DNA from: Anthoceros angustus
Taxonomy: Eukaryota; Streptophyta; Anthocerotopsida; Anthocerotales; Anthocerotaceae
Reading direction: 5' to 3'
Length of the DNA: 64,000 bases
NCBI GenBank assembly: GCA_010909165.1
Contig: MU008162.1
Location: 1,116,001 to 1,180,000 of the forward strand
The notes under the pieces are model-generated. The model ran no database searches. It had not been told where the DNA came from and saw nothing but the letters and a program-made list of their open reading frames with translations. The position numbers and the translations under genes are program-made. This document shows, piece after piece, positions 35,203 through 47,114 of this stretch. Position 1 is the first letter of the stretch; each line of letters begins with the position of its first letter.

Positions 35203-38200
35203 CATGTTCATACGGACACTGTACTCACCGGTCCGTACCGGGCCCCATTCTGGATCGCGGGGACCCACTGATGAAGCCTCACGTCACCCGTGACAACCCT
35301 GGAAGGAAGAAAGCGGGCGCCCAGTAATGGTACCCAATGCCGATCGTGTTTCTCTTCGCCTGCCGGTCCCATAACGCCTTAACGCCTTTATTCCGGCTAC
35401 ATACAGACGGTGGGTGGATTTGCGGCATCGCTCACCCTATCCTGGCCTAGGGAACAGAGTTTCAGATTGACTGCGTCCCAAAATCATTGGACAGGCTTAT
35501 GTCATGCGTGCCATGGATGGGCCACCATATTTTATGAAATTTCATTGGTACACAATTTATCCATATATTTATTTGAATAACTTTTAAAATACTCAATAAA
35601 TAACCGTAATGTGAAAAGGGTTCCAATGTACCTGACACTGAGAGGGCCGAAAAGTATCGGGTCCCTGTCCGGTGAAAATGCCAGTCCACGGGACCGATAG
35701 AGTAGCCGGTCAATCTGAAACGCTGCTCCACCACACGTGTCTCTGATCTGCTGCCCTGATGTCTAGGGCCGCCGAATATGCAACATGCAAATATCCCCAC
35801 AATCTGGGGCGGTCGGTAGGATAGACGGATATACCGTTAACACTCTGTGCTTGGCCGAAAATATCTTCAGCCAGCGGTTGCTAAGCACTCCTGCTTCCAA
35901 TCGAAAACAGCTTTGAAGAATCTTCTGAGCCTGGTCCAAGCCTGTCCTGTGTATGTATCGCATGTCTTTTTTGAAATAGTGGGCCAGCTGGGCACTACCA
36001 AGAAAAACTTAGTGCTATCAAGTTGCAACGTGATTCAGAATATGCCATGCCCGAAGATATAGGTAGGATTGTGCACATGTGAGAAAAATATTTTTATATT
36101 TTTATATTTGCGGTACCTTTTTAAAAAACAAACCAAAATGAATTTTTATATTGGACCACTTGACCTGCCCAAGGAAAATATTGAGATGGATTCCTATATT
36201 GTACTAGTGGACTTGTTGAATTTTCATAGGATTTATGATAATATGAGTGGATGATTTTGGTATGCCTCTTTGAGTTTCGTAGAATTCTTGACAAGTTTAA
36301 TGATTCAATATCGCAATCATTCACCATGGATTTTAATAGTAGAACGCTCAACTCATTCAAATCGAATCTTTGACCCATGTTCTTTAACATTGTGCACAAT
36401 TGTTGTATGATACTGTTCCATATTAAGGTTGCCTTTCCTGGAGAATTTTGCTCTCTATATTATATCTAGTCAAAACTCGAAAGAATATTTTAGAAAACTC
36501 ACAAACCTATCAAGAAACGGAAGTCGTTATCACGTGGATGGTAATCGATGGTCTTTTTCTTGGACTTTATACTTTTTGTCAAAATATTTTATAATATGGA
36601 ACGTAAAACGTCTTAACATGAATTAGTATCATACAATGTGCACAATGTTGAAGAACATGAGTCAAAATACTCGACTTGAGTAGGTTGGACATTCTAGGCT
36701 TAAAGCTATCCAGAGGTACATGTTAATACGTTAGCCCTTGTTCGTCTCGTACAGATAATTATAGATCCTCATAAATTATCGTATTGCTCCAAAAATCCGA
36801 TGTAATGATACCCAGCATCAATAATTTGCTCCCATGCCACCCCCAATCCTCAGCGTGAGGCACAACAATAAAAAACAAGACTGATTTTGATGTTTGCCAC
36901 ATGCTAGCGGCGTTGGCATGGTCCAATTACATACACTTGTAGGACCATGTTGCGGCAAGCTTCAAATTGTTACCAATTTCTAAAGGAGCTCCTCTCCAAC
37001 CTCAGACTCGAGCTCGAGCTCGAGCTCACGTCGTATAGAGCGGGGCCGTGAAACATTTGTTGGGCTTTATGCAAAGGCACCTCTTCCATCTTAGAATGTG
37101 TGTGTGGGCATATTTGCTCATAAGAAACCTCCCAAACCGTTTGTTACTCCTCACCTTGACCCATTAGCCTGAATCCTTACGCATAAATTTGCATGCCTAT
37201 TTGCAATAAGAATGCTCACATGGTGTACTGGGATGATCATTTGCATGAAAACAATCTAGCCCCTTCAGTAAGGCGGAATCAGTGACGAATTCACCACTTC
37301 AGTGACAATTTCAAGGGTTCTATCATAGCATTTGGCTTAATAACCGATGTGAAGTGGGCGTTACATAAACAATAATTTCGAGGGTACGACTGGAAATGTA
37401 TAATGCATAATTATGGGGACAGTTAAGTGGGGAATAGTTCAATGGGGAGAGTATATCTCTCAGGGTATGAACTCAGTAGCATGCAAAGACCTCTGAGAAC
37501 AGGGCAATGGCGGAACTTGGGTTGTCTGCAGTTATGAAAGAACTCTGACAGTCTTCAGCCTAAACACAGAGCAGTTTTGGTTAGTGGCAATAGTTCACAA
37601 CACAACGTTCCTGGTTAGGCAGGGACAAAGTTAGTCTATTCATTTGTATCAAGCGGGTCAGCACATGAATGTAAATGGCTAGACTCTATTGCATGATATG
37701 ACTAAGAACCAATGCAAAGAGGGAATTCTCAAAAACTCTATACAACAATCCGGAAACCAGAGGGAGGAATGGGCTTCTAAGCCCACCTCTTACTCAGTTG
37801 TCATCATCATACCATGTACAAGGAAAATAGTTAGAGGCATAAGGGCAATTGCCCTATCTTTGAGAAAGGCCTGTGATTTTTGAACCTAGCTTTATAGTTC
37901 TCTTGCCTTCTCTGCGCTTTGTATATCATTAAAGGCTCAAGTGAAGTAGCCTTCCTCCTTATCATTAAAGTGACGAGGATGGACAAAACAAAGATGGAGA
38001 TTAATAAATTAATGAAGCGCGCTCGCATTAAACGAGAAAACGATCTTGAAGGAGCAAACAGACTGCTCAAACTTCTAGACATAATAAAAGCTGCAACGGA
38101 TCCACTTCTACCAAAGCTCCAGCACGATACACACACACACATATTATATTGCACACTACTCAGCCATGGGCCAAGCTTGCAGATGTGTGGGGATATCTTT

Positions 38201-39051
38201 GAATACGCTTCTTGGTTCCTGTCTCTAATAGGACTCCGGTTAGCTCTTAACCAGAGTGTACCTGTGCGTGGCTGTGACAAACGAGAAGGCGCAAGGTGGT
38301 CTGTGTCGCAGCGTACTACGTTCGGAACATATGCTCTGATCCGGTGCCACCTTCTCGAACACACCTGCTATAATAGATCTAAGACATCATCGTTATGAAG
38401 TAAGATGTCTAGGTATGCATCTTACTTTGGTCACCCATAGTTGATATTGTTGTAGGTGGGATAAAGAACTCCTTCATGATGATAACAATCAGAATAAAGA
38501 AACAGGATTCTAATAACAGCCAGATTACCATCTTTCTGCATCTTCCCTTGCATCTTTCTATAGTGTTATCGACATCATCTCCAAGATCAATACCCTACAA
38601 CGGACTATCTTCCATTGTGAAACTTGTGCTCTATGTTTTAGTTTTACCCACTAGAGCTTCCATCACCCTTAACTACAGCCTCATCAGGTAAGGTATAGCC
38701 TTGCTCTTCAATCTCACTAATGCAAAGGGCAATGGTCTCATCAAGGTCCATGAGCATATCCTTCAACTTCAAGATTAGGACTAGAGTAGTAGGCATCGAC
38801 ATGTACCTCAATTTCGAGGCTAGTACTAAAGTGACAAACATAACATCACCTATTAGCTTGTTCCTTACAAGTGATTTGATACTTGTGTGGTGGTCAAACC
38901 TCTGGCATTAAACCATGAAAGATATCCTTATTAGTTCAAGGAGCCATAGCCACTACCACTTTCAGCAACACCTTGGGCAACAAAACGCCCACAAAACACA
39001 CATCTAAGCTAGTATTCAAAACTAAAATTTCAACAAAGTATCTAATATTAA
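35203..39051. other. Gene-free AT-rich stretch
   Basis: No gene is recognised. Short open frames (for example 37919-38398 plus and 37831-38364 minus, overlapping) match no family I know. A ctcgagctcgagctcgagct run lies at about 37008-37026. It appears to be inserted or decayed repeat DNA, because the equivalent interval between helicase and CHX copy A is much shorter. Confidence 0.5.
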
Positions 39052-40940
39052 AGTTTTTTTAATTACCTCTCTCACCTAGGCAAGATAACCCTCTAGGAGG
39101 AGCTCTCTTTACCATGGCGCATTTCAGGGCTTTGTCTTCTACTGCCTCTTCGGCGTGGGAATGCTTGTATCCGTCTGTGGCCGACGATACCCATATCCTT
39201 GGTCTTGGAGACAAGGTTAAAGTGGCGTTTGATTTCTTCGCTTCAGAGCTCTCCCGCCTCGGTTTGAAGGTCAAAATCATCAAGTGCAAGGTTTGGTCTC
39301 CCTCTGGCGTTGTGCCTTTGCTCCGGTATGCGGAGGGGGATATTGCTTGTCCGCCAGGGCTTCGGGTTCTTGGTGTCCCGATTGGGCCTCCTGCCTTCAC
39401 CCGGGATTATGTGGACGCGGCTTTGGTTGAGGATTTGGCGCACATCGACGACCTTTCTCAACTGGGAGACCCGCAAGTGGCATTGGGATCCTCTCCTTTT
39501 GTTTTGCGCGCCTGCCAGGGTACCTTCTCCGAACGGTAGCCCCCTCCCGGTTTTGTTGTCTAGCCTAAGGAATTTCGATAAGCGGCTTATGCAGGTTTTA
39601 GGCGACATCATTGGCCCAGGCACCTTCGAGTGTGCGGCCGGGGATCTTGCGAAGCGGCAGGCATTCCTTCCCATCGCTTTTGGGGGCACTAGTTTGCTGG
39701 CCACGGAGGCCTCTGCGCTAGCGGCTTTCTTAGGGAGCTGGGCTCTCTCTGCCCCCATCTTGTCCTCCCGTTTCTTAATTCGGCATTCACATATCCTGGA
39801 GGCTTTTGTCGCGGGCATTGAGGAGGGGACTTTTCCTATGCAAGCCTCACTAAGATTAGCCAGGGACTCTTTATCCTTTGAGGCGAGGGCTGCCATGCCG
39901 TCTTTTTCCTCGCTTTATGAGGTTGGGCTCCGGGGGCTTCAGGCGTCCCTACTGGAGAAACAGTATGGGCAGGTGCAATTGGCCCTCCTCCGGGATTCCT
40001 CCATTCCTAGGCCCGCTCGGGCTCGTCTCCGCTCTTGCTCAAGGGAGGGGGCAGGTTCCTGGCTTCTGGCTCGACCTAGTATTCACGCGTTTTGCATCGC
40101 ACCAGCAACTTTTTCCACCACGATGCGTTTTCGCCTTGGCTTGGTCCATCCTCTGGCTTGCTCTCTTTCTACTTGTAGCTGTAGGGCTCCTCTCGATGAC
40201 TCTGGGACACACTTAGCTCGTTGTCCCGCCGGTGGGAAGCGTATTGCTACACATGACGCCGTCCGGGACGTCATGTTTTCTATTGCTAGGGAAGGCAGGT
40301 TCCTTCCATTTAGGGAGCGCCCTTACACCTTGCTCAATGGGGTTTCGCTTAGGGCAGACCTATTTTTGACCCGAGGGGATCAGGTTTCGGTTGCTGATGT
40401 GGTTGTTACCGATCCCACCCGGGAGAGTGTGTGCGAACATGTTATTCTTAACCCTCCAGGTTGGGCGGCGGAGGGATGCGCGACGGCTAAGGTCCACAAG
40501 TACTCTCCTATGCAGGACGGCCATGCCTTCTTCCCCCTTGCCATTGAGACTCACGGAGCCATGGGCAAGGATTTCTCTAGGTTCGTCAAGGCCTGCGCCA
40601 AGGCTAATCATAGCAGTAGGAATGGGTTGGCCTCCCCCTTTCTTGTGTTGTTGCTTTCTTCTGGCAGAGGGTTTCCATCGCTCTGCAGAGGGCATTGGCT
40701 AACGCAGTATATAGAACGACAGCGAGCGCGGGAGATGCAGCTTCTTCGATACCGTGGTAGGTAGGCCTTTTTACATCCCTGACCAGGAAGTTCTTCGGGC
40801 GGTTGGTAGTTTTGAAATGCGTGATCGTGGGGGCTAGTCCCCCTGGCTTTGTGCCCTTCGTTGGGTTTTTCCTCCTTTGTTTTTGGGTGGATGGGTTTTT
40901 CCCATCTCTTTTTTATAATAAAGTCTTCTTTTCCGCACTT
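39052..40940 (+). mobile_element. 5'-truncated, frameshifted LINE with restriction-like endonuclease domain
   Basis: Non-LTR retrotransposon remnant. It begins inside reverse transcriptase near motif B (NPLGGALFTMAHFRAL, about 39080) and continues through an ADDTH catalytic box (39185) in one frame. A frameshift near 39510 moves the rest to the frame running to a stop at 40764. The C-terminal part shows a Cys-Cys-His-Cys knuckle (CSC, seven residues, HLARC) and then RADLFL, VADVVVTD, AKVHKY and PLAIETHG. That order fits the PD-(D/E)XK restriction-like endonuclease of R2/CRE-type elements and not the APE endonuclease of most plant LINEs. The 3' UTR ends tttttataataaagtcttc. Confidence 0.8.
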
Positions 40941-41384
40941 TATATCAACTTTTGTCTATATATGAGGGTTGGAACCTTGAATTTGCATATGACTTCATTC
41001 CCACCATTCCGGCAAAGCCTCCAATATTGAAGTTTTCTTCCATTAGGGTTCTGGATTTTGTGGCGTCTTTGTTTGGGGGCCTTGAGCTAATATCCAGAGG
41101 TGGAATCACAGCTGACCGTTCCAATGTACAGCTGCAAGTAGCTCCACCAAGAGGTCAGCAACGAAGTTTCCTTGATCCTAAATTTACCTGCTGCTACCGT
41201 GCAAACTGGCAAAACCTCACATCGTGCTGGGCGAGATGAATTGCCAGTCGGGCACATCCACCAGACCTTGGCAGCCCGGTCATGGCTAACTTTCGCCAGG
41301 TGCCGTACAATCCGGCACGTGATTAGGGCCAAGCTCGACAGAAACGCCGCCGCTAAAAATGTCTGCCACGTTGGTTACGTCTCC

Positions 41385-41426
41385 GGGTCTGCGGGTCTGC
41401 GGGTCTGCGGGTCTGCGGGTCTGCGG
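41385..41426. repeat. 8-base microsatellite gggtctgc
   Basis: About five consecutive units in the upstream region of CHX copy B. The matching region of copy A has no such run. Confidence 0.85.
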
Positions 41427-41790
41427 CGGCGGACGAGAGGTCTTGTATTTCTGTGTAATTCTGTGAAGTGAGGAAATTGGGTCCAGTGGCATTTGGATTC
41501 CGAGACATGTCTCCGCCTCGGGTAAGGGCTATAAAGCCGGCCTCTGATAACGCGCACCTCACATTCCGACTGCCGCGCTCAGCTACGTTCCGCCCCAGCA
41601 AACAGTTTTCAGCCAGCTCCTTCTCCCGCTTCGGCCTGCCCCACTCCGCCTCCCTTCCCTTCCGCTCTGCTGCTGCCAAGCTCCCGCCTCTGCTTTACTC
41701 GCGCGCCGCTCTGCCCTGCCCCTGGTCTAGCTGCGCGCAGCGGTGCTTGCGCGGGCTCGCGGATTCTTTCAAGGAAGGAAAAAAGGGACG

Positions 41791-41852
41791 AAGGAAGGAA
41801 GGAAGGAAGGAAGGAAGGAAGGAAGGAAGGAAGGAAGGAAGGAAGGAAGGAG
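41791..41852. repeat. GGAA tetranucleotide microsatellite
   Basis: About fifteen uninterrupted ggaa units, some 540 bases before the CHX copy B start. The matching place in copy A (about 29329-29360) holds only a short gggaggacgggagggagg tract. Confidence 0.93.
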
Positions 41853-42395
41853 GGATTGGATTTTGTGTTAGCTGTGGTCGTCGGCAGGACTGCAATTCTG
41901 GAGACCTGTCTTGTGACTGGTTGGTTTTGTGATTTCTTCTGAGCTGTTGAAGCTGTGATCTGACTTGTGGATCTCGGAATTACCGGAAGTAGTTGCATGC
42001 AAGGCTGGGGAATTTGTAGGGATCGAGTAGTGGTTTGTGAGGCGTGGTTAGTGTTTGGCGGAGCTGGAACGCTTGCCAGCGGCTCTCGGTGGATGTTCGA
42101 GGAGCTTATATTTTGTTTTCCGTGTTTTGCTTCAGGTTTTGGTTTTGGCTTTAGGTGTGAGCGCCTGATTTGCGGATGTGCGGGATCTGGAAGCTTGTGA
42201 GAAGCAGGAGATGGAGCTCCCGGCGAAAAGCTGTGAACTATGGAGGTCTTTCTACCGGGCGTGGATTTGCTGAGCTCACGTCGGGCCGCTCCCGGGAGTG
42301 TGGAACTCCAGGCAAGCTGTTGCGGTCATCTGCGGATTTGCTGGTCCTGTAAGGTGGAATTTTCTTTTCGGCGTCGGTGATTTCATTTGGTGGAG

Positions 42396-45269
42396 ATGTC
42401 GGGACTTCATTTGGTGGAGATGGCGGCCGCCGCCGTTGGCAACGCTTCCTGCAAGTGCCCCAAACCTATGGCGGCTACCTCCAACGGCGCGTGGCAGGGG
42501 GATAGTCCGATCCATTTCGCCTTGCCTCTGCTGATCATTCAGATTTGTATTGTGCTCCTGCTGTCGAGAACGATTGCGGTCATTCTGAAGCCCCTGAGGC
42601 AGCCTCGAGTTATCGCAGAGATCATTGTAAGCTTTCCTTGTCCGCCCGTTGGGATTCGCTCCAGGCTCAAGTTTGTCCTTACAGTTGTCTTGGGATTAGA
42701 CCTCAGCAATGGCAGTTCCTTTATCGCTTTCTTGCTATCCATGTGCTTTTTCGCTCCTTGGCCCGTTGTGTCTGTGCTCTGACTTTTGCTTGTGCACGGC
42801 TGCAGGGAGGGATTCTGCTTGGACCATCGGGTATTGGACGCAATGCAAAATTTCTGAATAAGCTTTTCCCCAAACAGAGCCTGGTGGTATTGGACACTGT
42901 TGCCGGCCTGGGACTCATGTTCTTCTTGTTCCTTGTGGGACTTGAACTGGATCTGACTTCTGTCCGAAGGACTGGCCGCAAGGCACTGGCCATTGCAGCA
43001 GCTGGAATTACTCTACCATTTGTTGCAGGGGTTGGAGTTTCGTTTGTTTTGCATAACACGATAGCCGGGAGTGTGAAATTTGCCCCGTTTCTGGTTTTCA
43101 TGGGAGTGGCCATGTCCATCACTGCCTTTCCCGTGCTGGCTCGAATTCTTGCTGAGCTCAAGCTCTTGACTACAGAAGTAGGTCAGATGGCTATGTCAGC
43201 TGCAGCCGTGGACGATGTGGTTGCTTGGGTTCTGTTGGCCCTTGCAATTGCCCTGGCCGGCTCGTCCAGTACTACCGGACACAAGAGCCCTGAAATTGTG
43301 GCATGGGTTCTTCTTTCAGCAGCAGCTTTTGTGATCTTCATGTTTCTTGCGGTGAAGCCTGCTGTAACTTGGCTTATCAGAAGATCAGGGAATGGTCAAC
43401 CTGGGGAGCTGACTATAGTGTTAACGTTAGCTGGAGTGTTGCTGGCTGGCTTCTGTACAGATTTGATTGGGATCCATTCAATTTTCGGGGCCTTCCTGTT
43501 TGGACTCATCATTCCCAAGGATGGGCCATTTGCCGGGCAAGTGATTGAAAAGATTGAAGACCTTGTCATGACATTGTTTTTGCCCCTCTATTTCGCATCA
43601 AGTGGACTGAAAACAAATATTGGGTCTGTCCATGGAGCTCAGGCTGGTGGTTTATTGGTGTTGGTGGTAACTGTCGCCTGCGGGGGCAAGATTCTGGGGG
43701 CGTCATTGGTTACGTGGCTACATGGAGTGAAAGTCAGACAGGCACTCACTCTTGGAGTTCTTATGAATACCAAGGGTTTGGTGGAGCTCATTGTGCTGAA
43801 CATCGGGAAGGATCGCAAGGTATTTCATTGTTCATATAGCATTTTCCCTTGGGGTAGCAGTGTCTGTCAACATATGTAGTGAGGGTTGCTGTCTTGGCGA
43901 GTCATTCCAGTGACTGATGAAATTGTGTGCGCAGGTTCTGAATGACGAAGTTTTTGCGATAATGGTTATCATGGCTCTATTTACGACATTCATAACCACG
44001 CCCATCGTTATGTTTCTATATAAACCAACAGGAATTTCCGCTCCCCCCTACAACAGGAGGAAGCTGGACATGGAGTCCAGGAAGGAGGAGTTTAGACTTA
44101 TAACCTGTGTGCACGGAGTGACCCATGTGCCCGCCATGATCAATCTGACGGAAGCGAGTCGGGGAACAAGGAAGCCTGCGGTGCGGCTCTTCATTTTGCA
44201 CCTGGTGGAACTGTCTGAACGTTCTTCTGCCATTAGGCTGGTACAGCGTGCAAGGAGGAATGGCCGTCCCTTTTTCAACAGCAGTGTGGGAACCCAAGAG
44301 AGGGACGAAATCGTAGTTGCCTTTGAGGCATATGCCCAGTTATCAAAGGTGACAGTGCGACCCATGACTGCCATTTCTAACTTGTCTGATATGCATGAGG
44401 ACATATGTTCAACTGCAGAAGATAAGCGAGTTTCCATCATCTTTCTGCCATTCCACAAGCACATGCGGGTGGATGGTGTTTTGGAGGGAGGAAATGCTGG
44501 CTTCCGTGCAGTCAATCAGAAGGTGCTGCAGCATGCTCCGTGCTCTGTGGCCATTGTGGTCGACAGAGGCCTTGGTGGAGCTCAAAGGGCTTCCAGCACC
44601 GTGGATCACTCAGTAGCTGTGCTTTTCTTTGGAGGCCAGGATGACAGAGAAGCTCTCGTCCTAGCCAAGCGCATGGCTGAGCACCCAGGTGTGAAGTTGA
44701 AAGTGATCAGGTTCAAACAGGACCCCACGGCACAGGATCAGGCGATTACCTTATCTGGTGACGAAGGTGCCCCTCCAGCACCTGGACATGCACTATCAGG
44801 TGGTGGTGGTCCCAGCAAGGATACTCACGATTCCTACCACGTAGTGATGGCGGGAATTGATGCCCAAAAGCAGCAGGAACTGGATGAGGACGCTCTGGCT
44901 CGAGTCCAGGAGGAGATAGCACATGGTGCTAGCGGTGGAGGAGCGCCATCGGTGGTATTCGAGGAGCTATCCATCCACGACCCTGTGCAAGCAGCTCAGC
45001 GAATCGGATGGTCTAACGAGTTTGACCTAATAATTGTGGGGATGGGTCGGAAACCAGGCCCTCTGATCGCCAATGTGGCCCACCATCCGGCGGAACATGC
45101 GGAGCTGGGACTCATCGGTGACGCGCTCAATGCATCCAGCGGGCCGCAGACCAAGGCGTCAGTGCTTGTCGTCCAACAGTTTGATCCGGATCTCATGACG
45201 ACCTACTCCGGTGGCAGGGTGACCATTCAGGAGGGCATAAACTCACCGGACATCATCAGCTCGGCATGA
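42396..45269 (+). CDS. Cation/H+ antiporter, CHX family (CPA2), copy B
   Basis: Tandem paralogue of copy A with the same three-exon structure: 42396-42626, 42806-43819, 43935-45269; 859 residues. Exons 1 and 2 have equal lengths in both genes, and exon 3 is nine bases longer because of an insertion near the end (DLMTTYSGGRV against ELMIGGRV). All frames are open, so it should be functional. Most differences are conservative or lie in the cytosolic tail. One striking change is in the ion-binding segment, AAAVDDVVAW against AAAVNDVVAW in copy A. A second cluster sits near the end of exon 2, GASLVTWLHGVKVRQ against GTLLVTLLHGVKFRQ. Promoter and introns are also well conserved, so the duplication is fairly recent. 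Confidence 0.95.
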
Positions 45270-47114
45270 CATGCAGGGTGAAGGTGAATGACCAACCTCG
45301 AGGCCATCCGTCAGGAAGGATTTGTGTCTGGAATGTGTTCGCGTTGTACTATAGATTGACGGGTCTATAATTGGAAGGTGGGGGTTAGGAGTTTCAAGGA
45401 CCTCTCTAGCAGCTCTTTAGGGCTCTGGAAAACCTGTCATCGAGTTCTGAGATGTGTGACACTTGTATGTTCGGTAATTATGTAGTATGAATGGCAATGT
45501 CCTCCGAATCGTCCTTCGCGCTGTGATGCAGGCTTTCTGTTTGTCACTGGTGCGTGCTTCAGCACTTGGCAAGTTGGCGTAGGCTCGCCGAGCACATTGC
45601 CAGCGTTAGTGAGCTTGTTAAGCTCGTGGCCAGAGCGCTACGCTCGGCGCGAACATATGGCCCACAGTTAGGACAACCCGAAAGTTTCGAAATTATTCTC
45701 TTTTGGGGCTGAGCTGAACAACACCACCTGGCTCCATGCGCTGAGGGGGAGTTCTCGCTTCGTCCCACGAGTCCACTGGTCGATCCGTTTCCATCGGACT
45801 CGGCCATCAGTCTCCATTGCGGCCTGATCGAGCCGATCGGAATCGATCGCAGGGATGTACTGGCCGAGCTTCTTAGTCGCCACAGAAAAAGCCGTATGTA
45901 TGCAAAGCCGTCCGTCCAGGAAGCCGCAGAGCTGGGCCGCTGCTGTGGAGCTAAGCGGGGCAAGGAAGGCAAACTCGCTCGAACATCTTGCGTCTCAACC
46001 AGCCCTTGCGCAGTGTCCGTCTTTGTTCTGGAGCCTTTACATTTGGCCCGTTCAATTTAGGCCTGAGATCAACCAATCGATCGGCTTTAATCAGCTTTGA
46101 TTGATTGAAAGCTGTGTGGACACAACATCTTCCGAGGGTGGCAACCAAAATCGGCTTGAGGATGGCCAGCAAAACTGGCATACTGGCATTCCATCTCAGG
46201 GCATGTCCAGCGTCCACCTTATGACGGTAGAATCGTGGTGTTCTTCAGATCGATTTGTTCTCTATATGTGCTGCTAGTCGCGGCCTACCGGGGCCTGTCG
46301 CAACATATAGATGTACACATGTCGCAAAGGAGGAAAGAAAGCAGCAGGACTCAGCATACGCGCCGACCTGGTGGCTGGCTCCCCAAGGCCCAGGCTGATA
46401 AGCAACATGTGCCTTGGAAAAGCATTTCTTTTGGTAACGGGAGCTGCTTTCTTCAGGCTGGGAAGCTCTTGGCTCTGGACTGGATGTAGAAAGTTTTGTA
46501 AAAGTATCAGCTTCTCGATAGCTACGGTTGGCCAAAGGACCTGTACTGCCACGAGACCCTTCTCATTGTGATGTATCACTTTGTATCTACTCACTTCTGC
46601 TTTGCGCGACAACCAAGTTATGTGCATCCAGAGTTCCTGAAGGTCCTAGACACATCATGCGCGGCAACTACCAAATTCTAGTAAGTAGATGTCTTTTCCA
46701 GGAATACTCACGAGACCAGTTTCTGCCTGCTTGACAGTAACTCTTGAGACTGGTGGCAGGATTGCGTCTTCACCTTCCTTCACCCGGAAGGCGAAAACTA
46801 GAAGTCAGCGAAAGATCAAGATCCTGCAAATGAACAAACACCGGATGGTAAGGTTCATGGCTGACCTTCATCCAGCGTACCGAGTGAAGATGCCAGCCTC
46901 ACGGCCAGTATAGCACCACTTATACCTGACTTGAGTAACCCACAAGAATCCCCACTATGTTGTGGCCAATGGTTGAGGAGCACGGACGGAATCCTCCTTG
47001 TCCTGACATTCCATCTCCCCAGAATCTTGTTGAGCCAAGAGACCTGCAAGTCTTTCCCTTATCTCACATGCATGTCAGCGATGAGAGAGGCCCTGAACTT
47101 GTCCTGAGCGCTTG
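45270..47114. other. Gene-free spacer between CHX copy B and the methyltransferase
   Basis: The start is the CHX 3' flank. Similarity to the copy A flank ends by about 45410. The rest has only short overlapping open frames with no recognisable family. I see no RNA gene or mobile element here. Confidence 0.45.

Larger units (their letters stand above)
40941..42395. promoter_or_regulatory. Promoter and 5' region of CHX copy B
   Basis: Aligns with the region upstream of copy A from about 41100 onward. Two repeat expansions are particular to this copy: about five 8-base units gggtctgc (41385-41426) and a GGAA array (about 41791-41850). The last ~450 bases are nearly identical to copy A. Confidence 0.6.
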
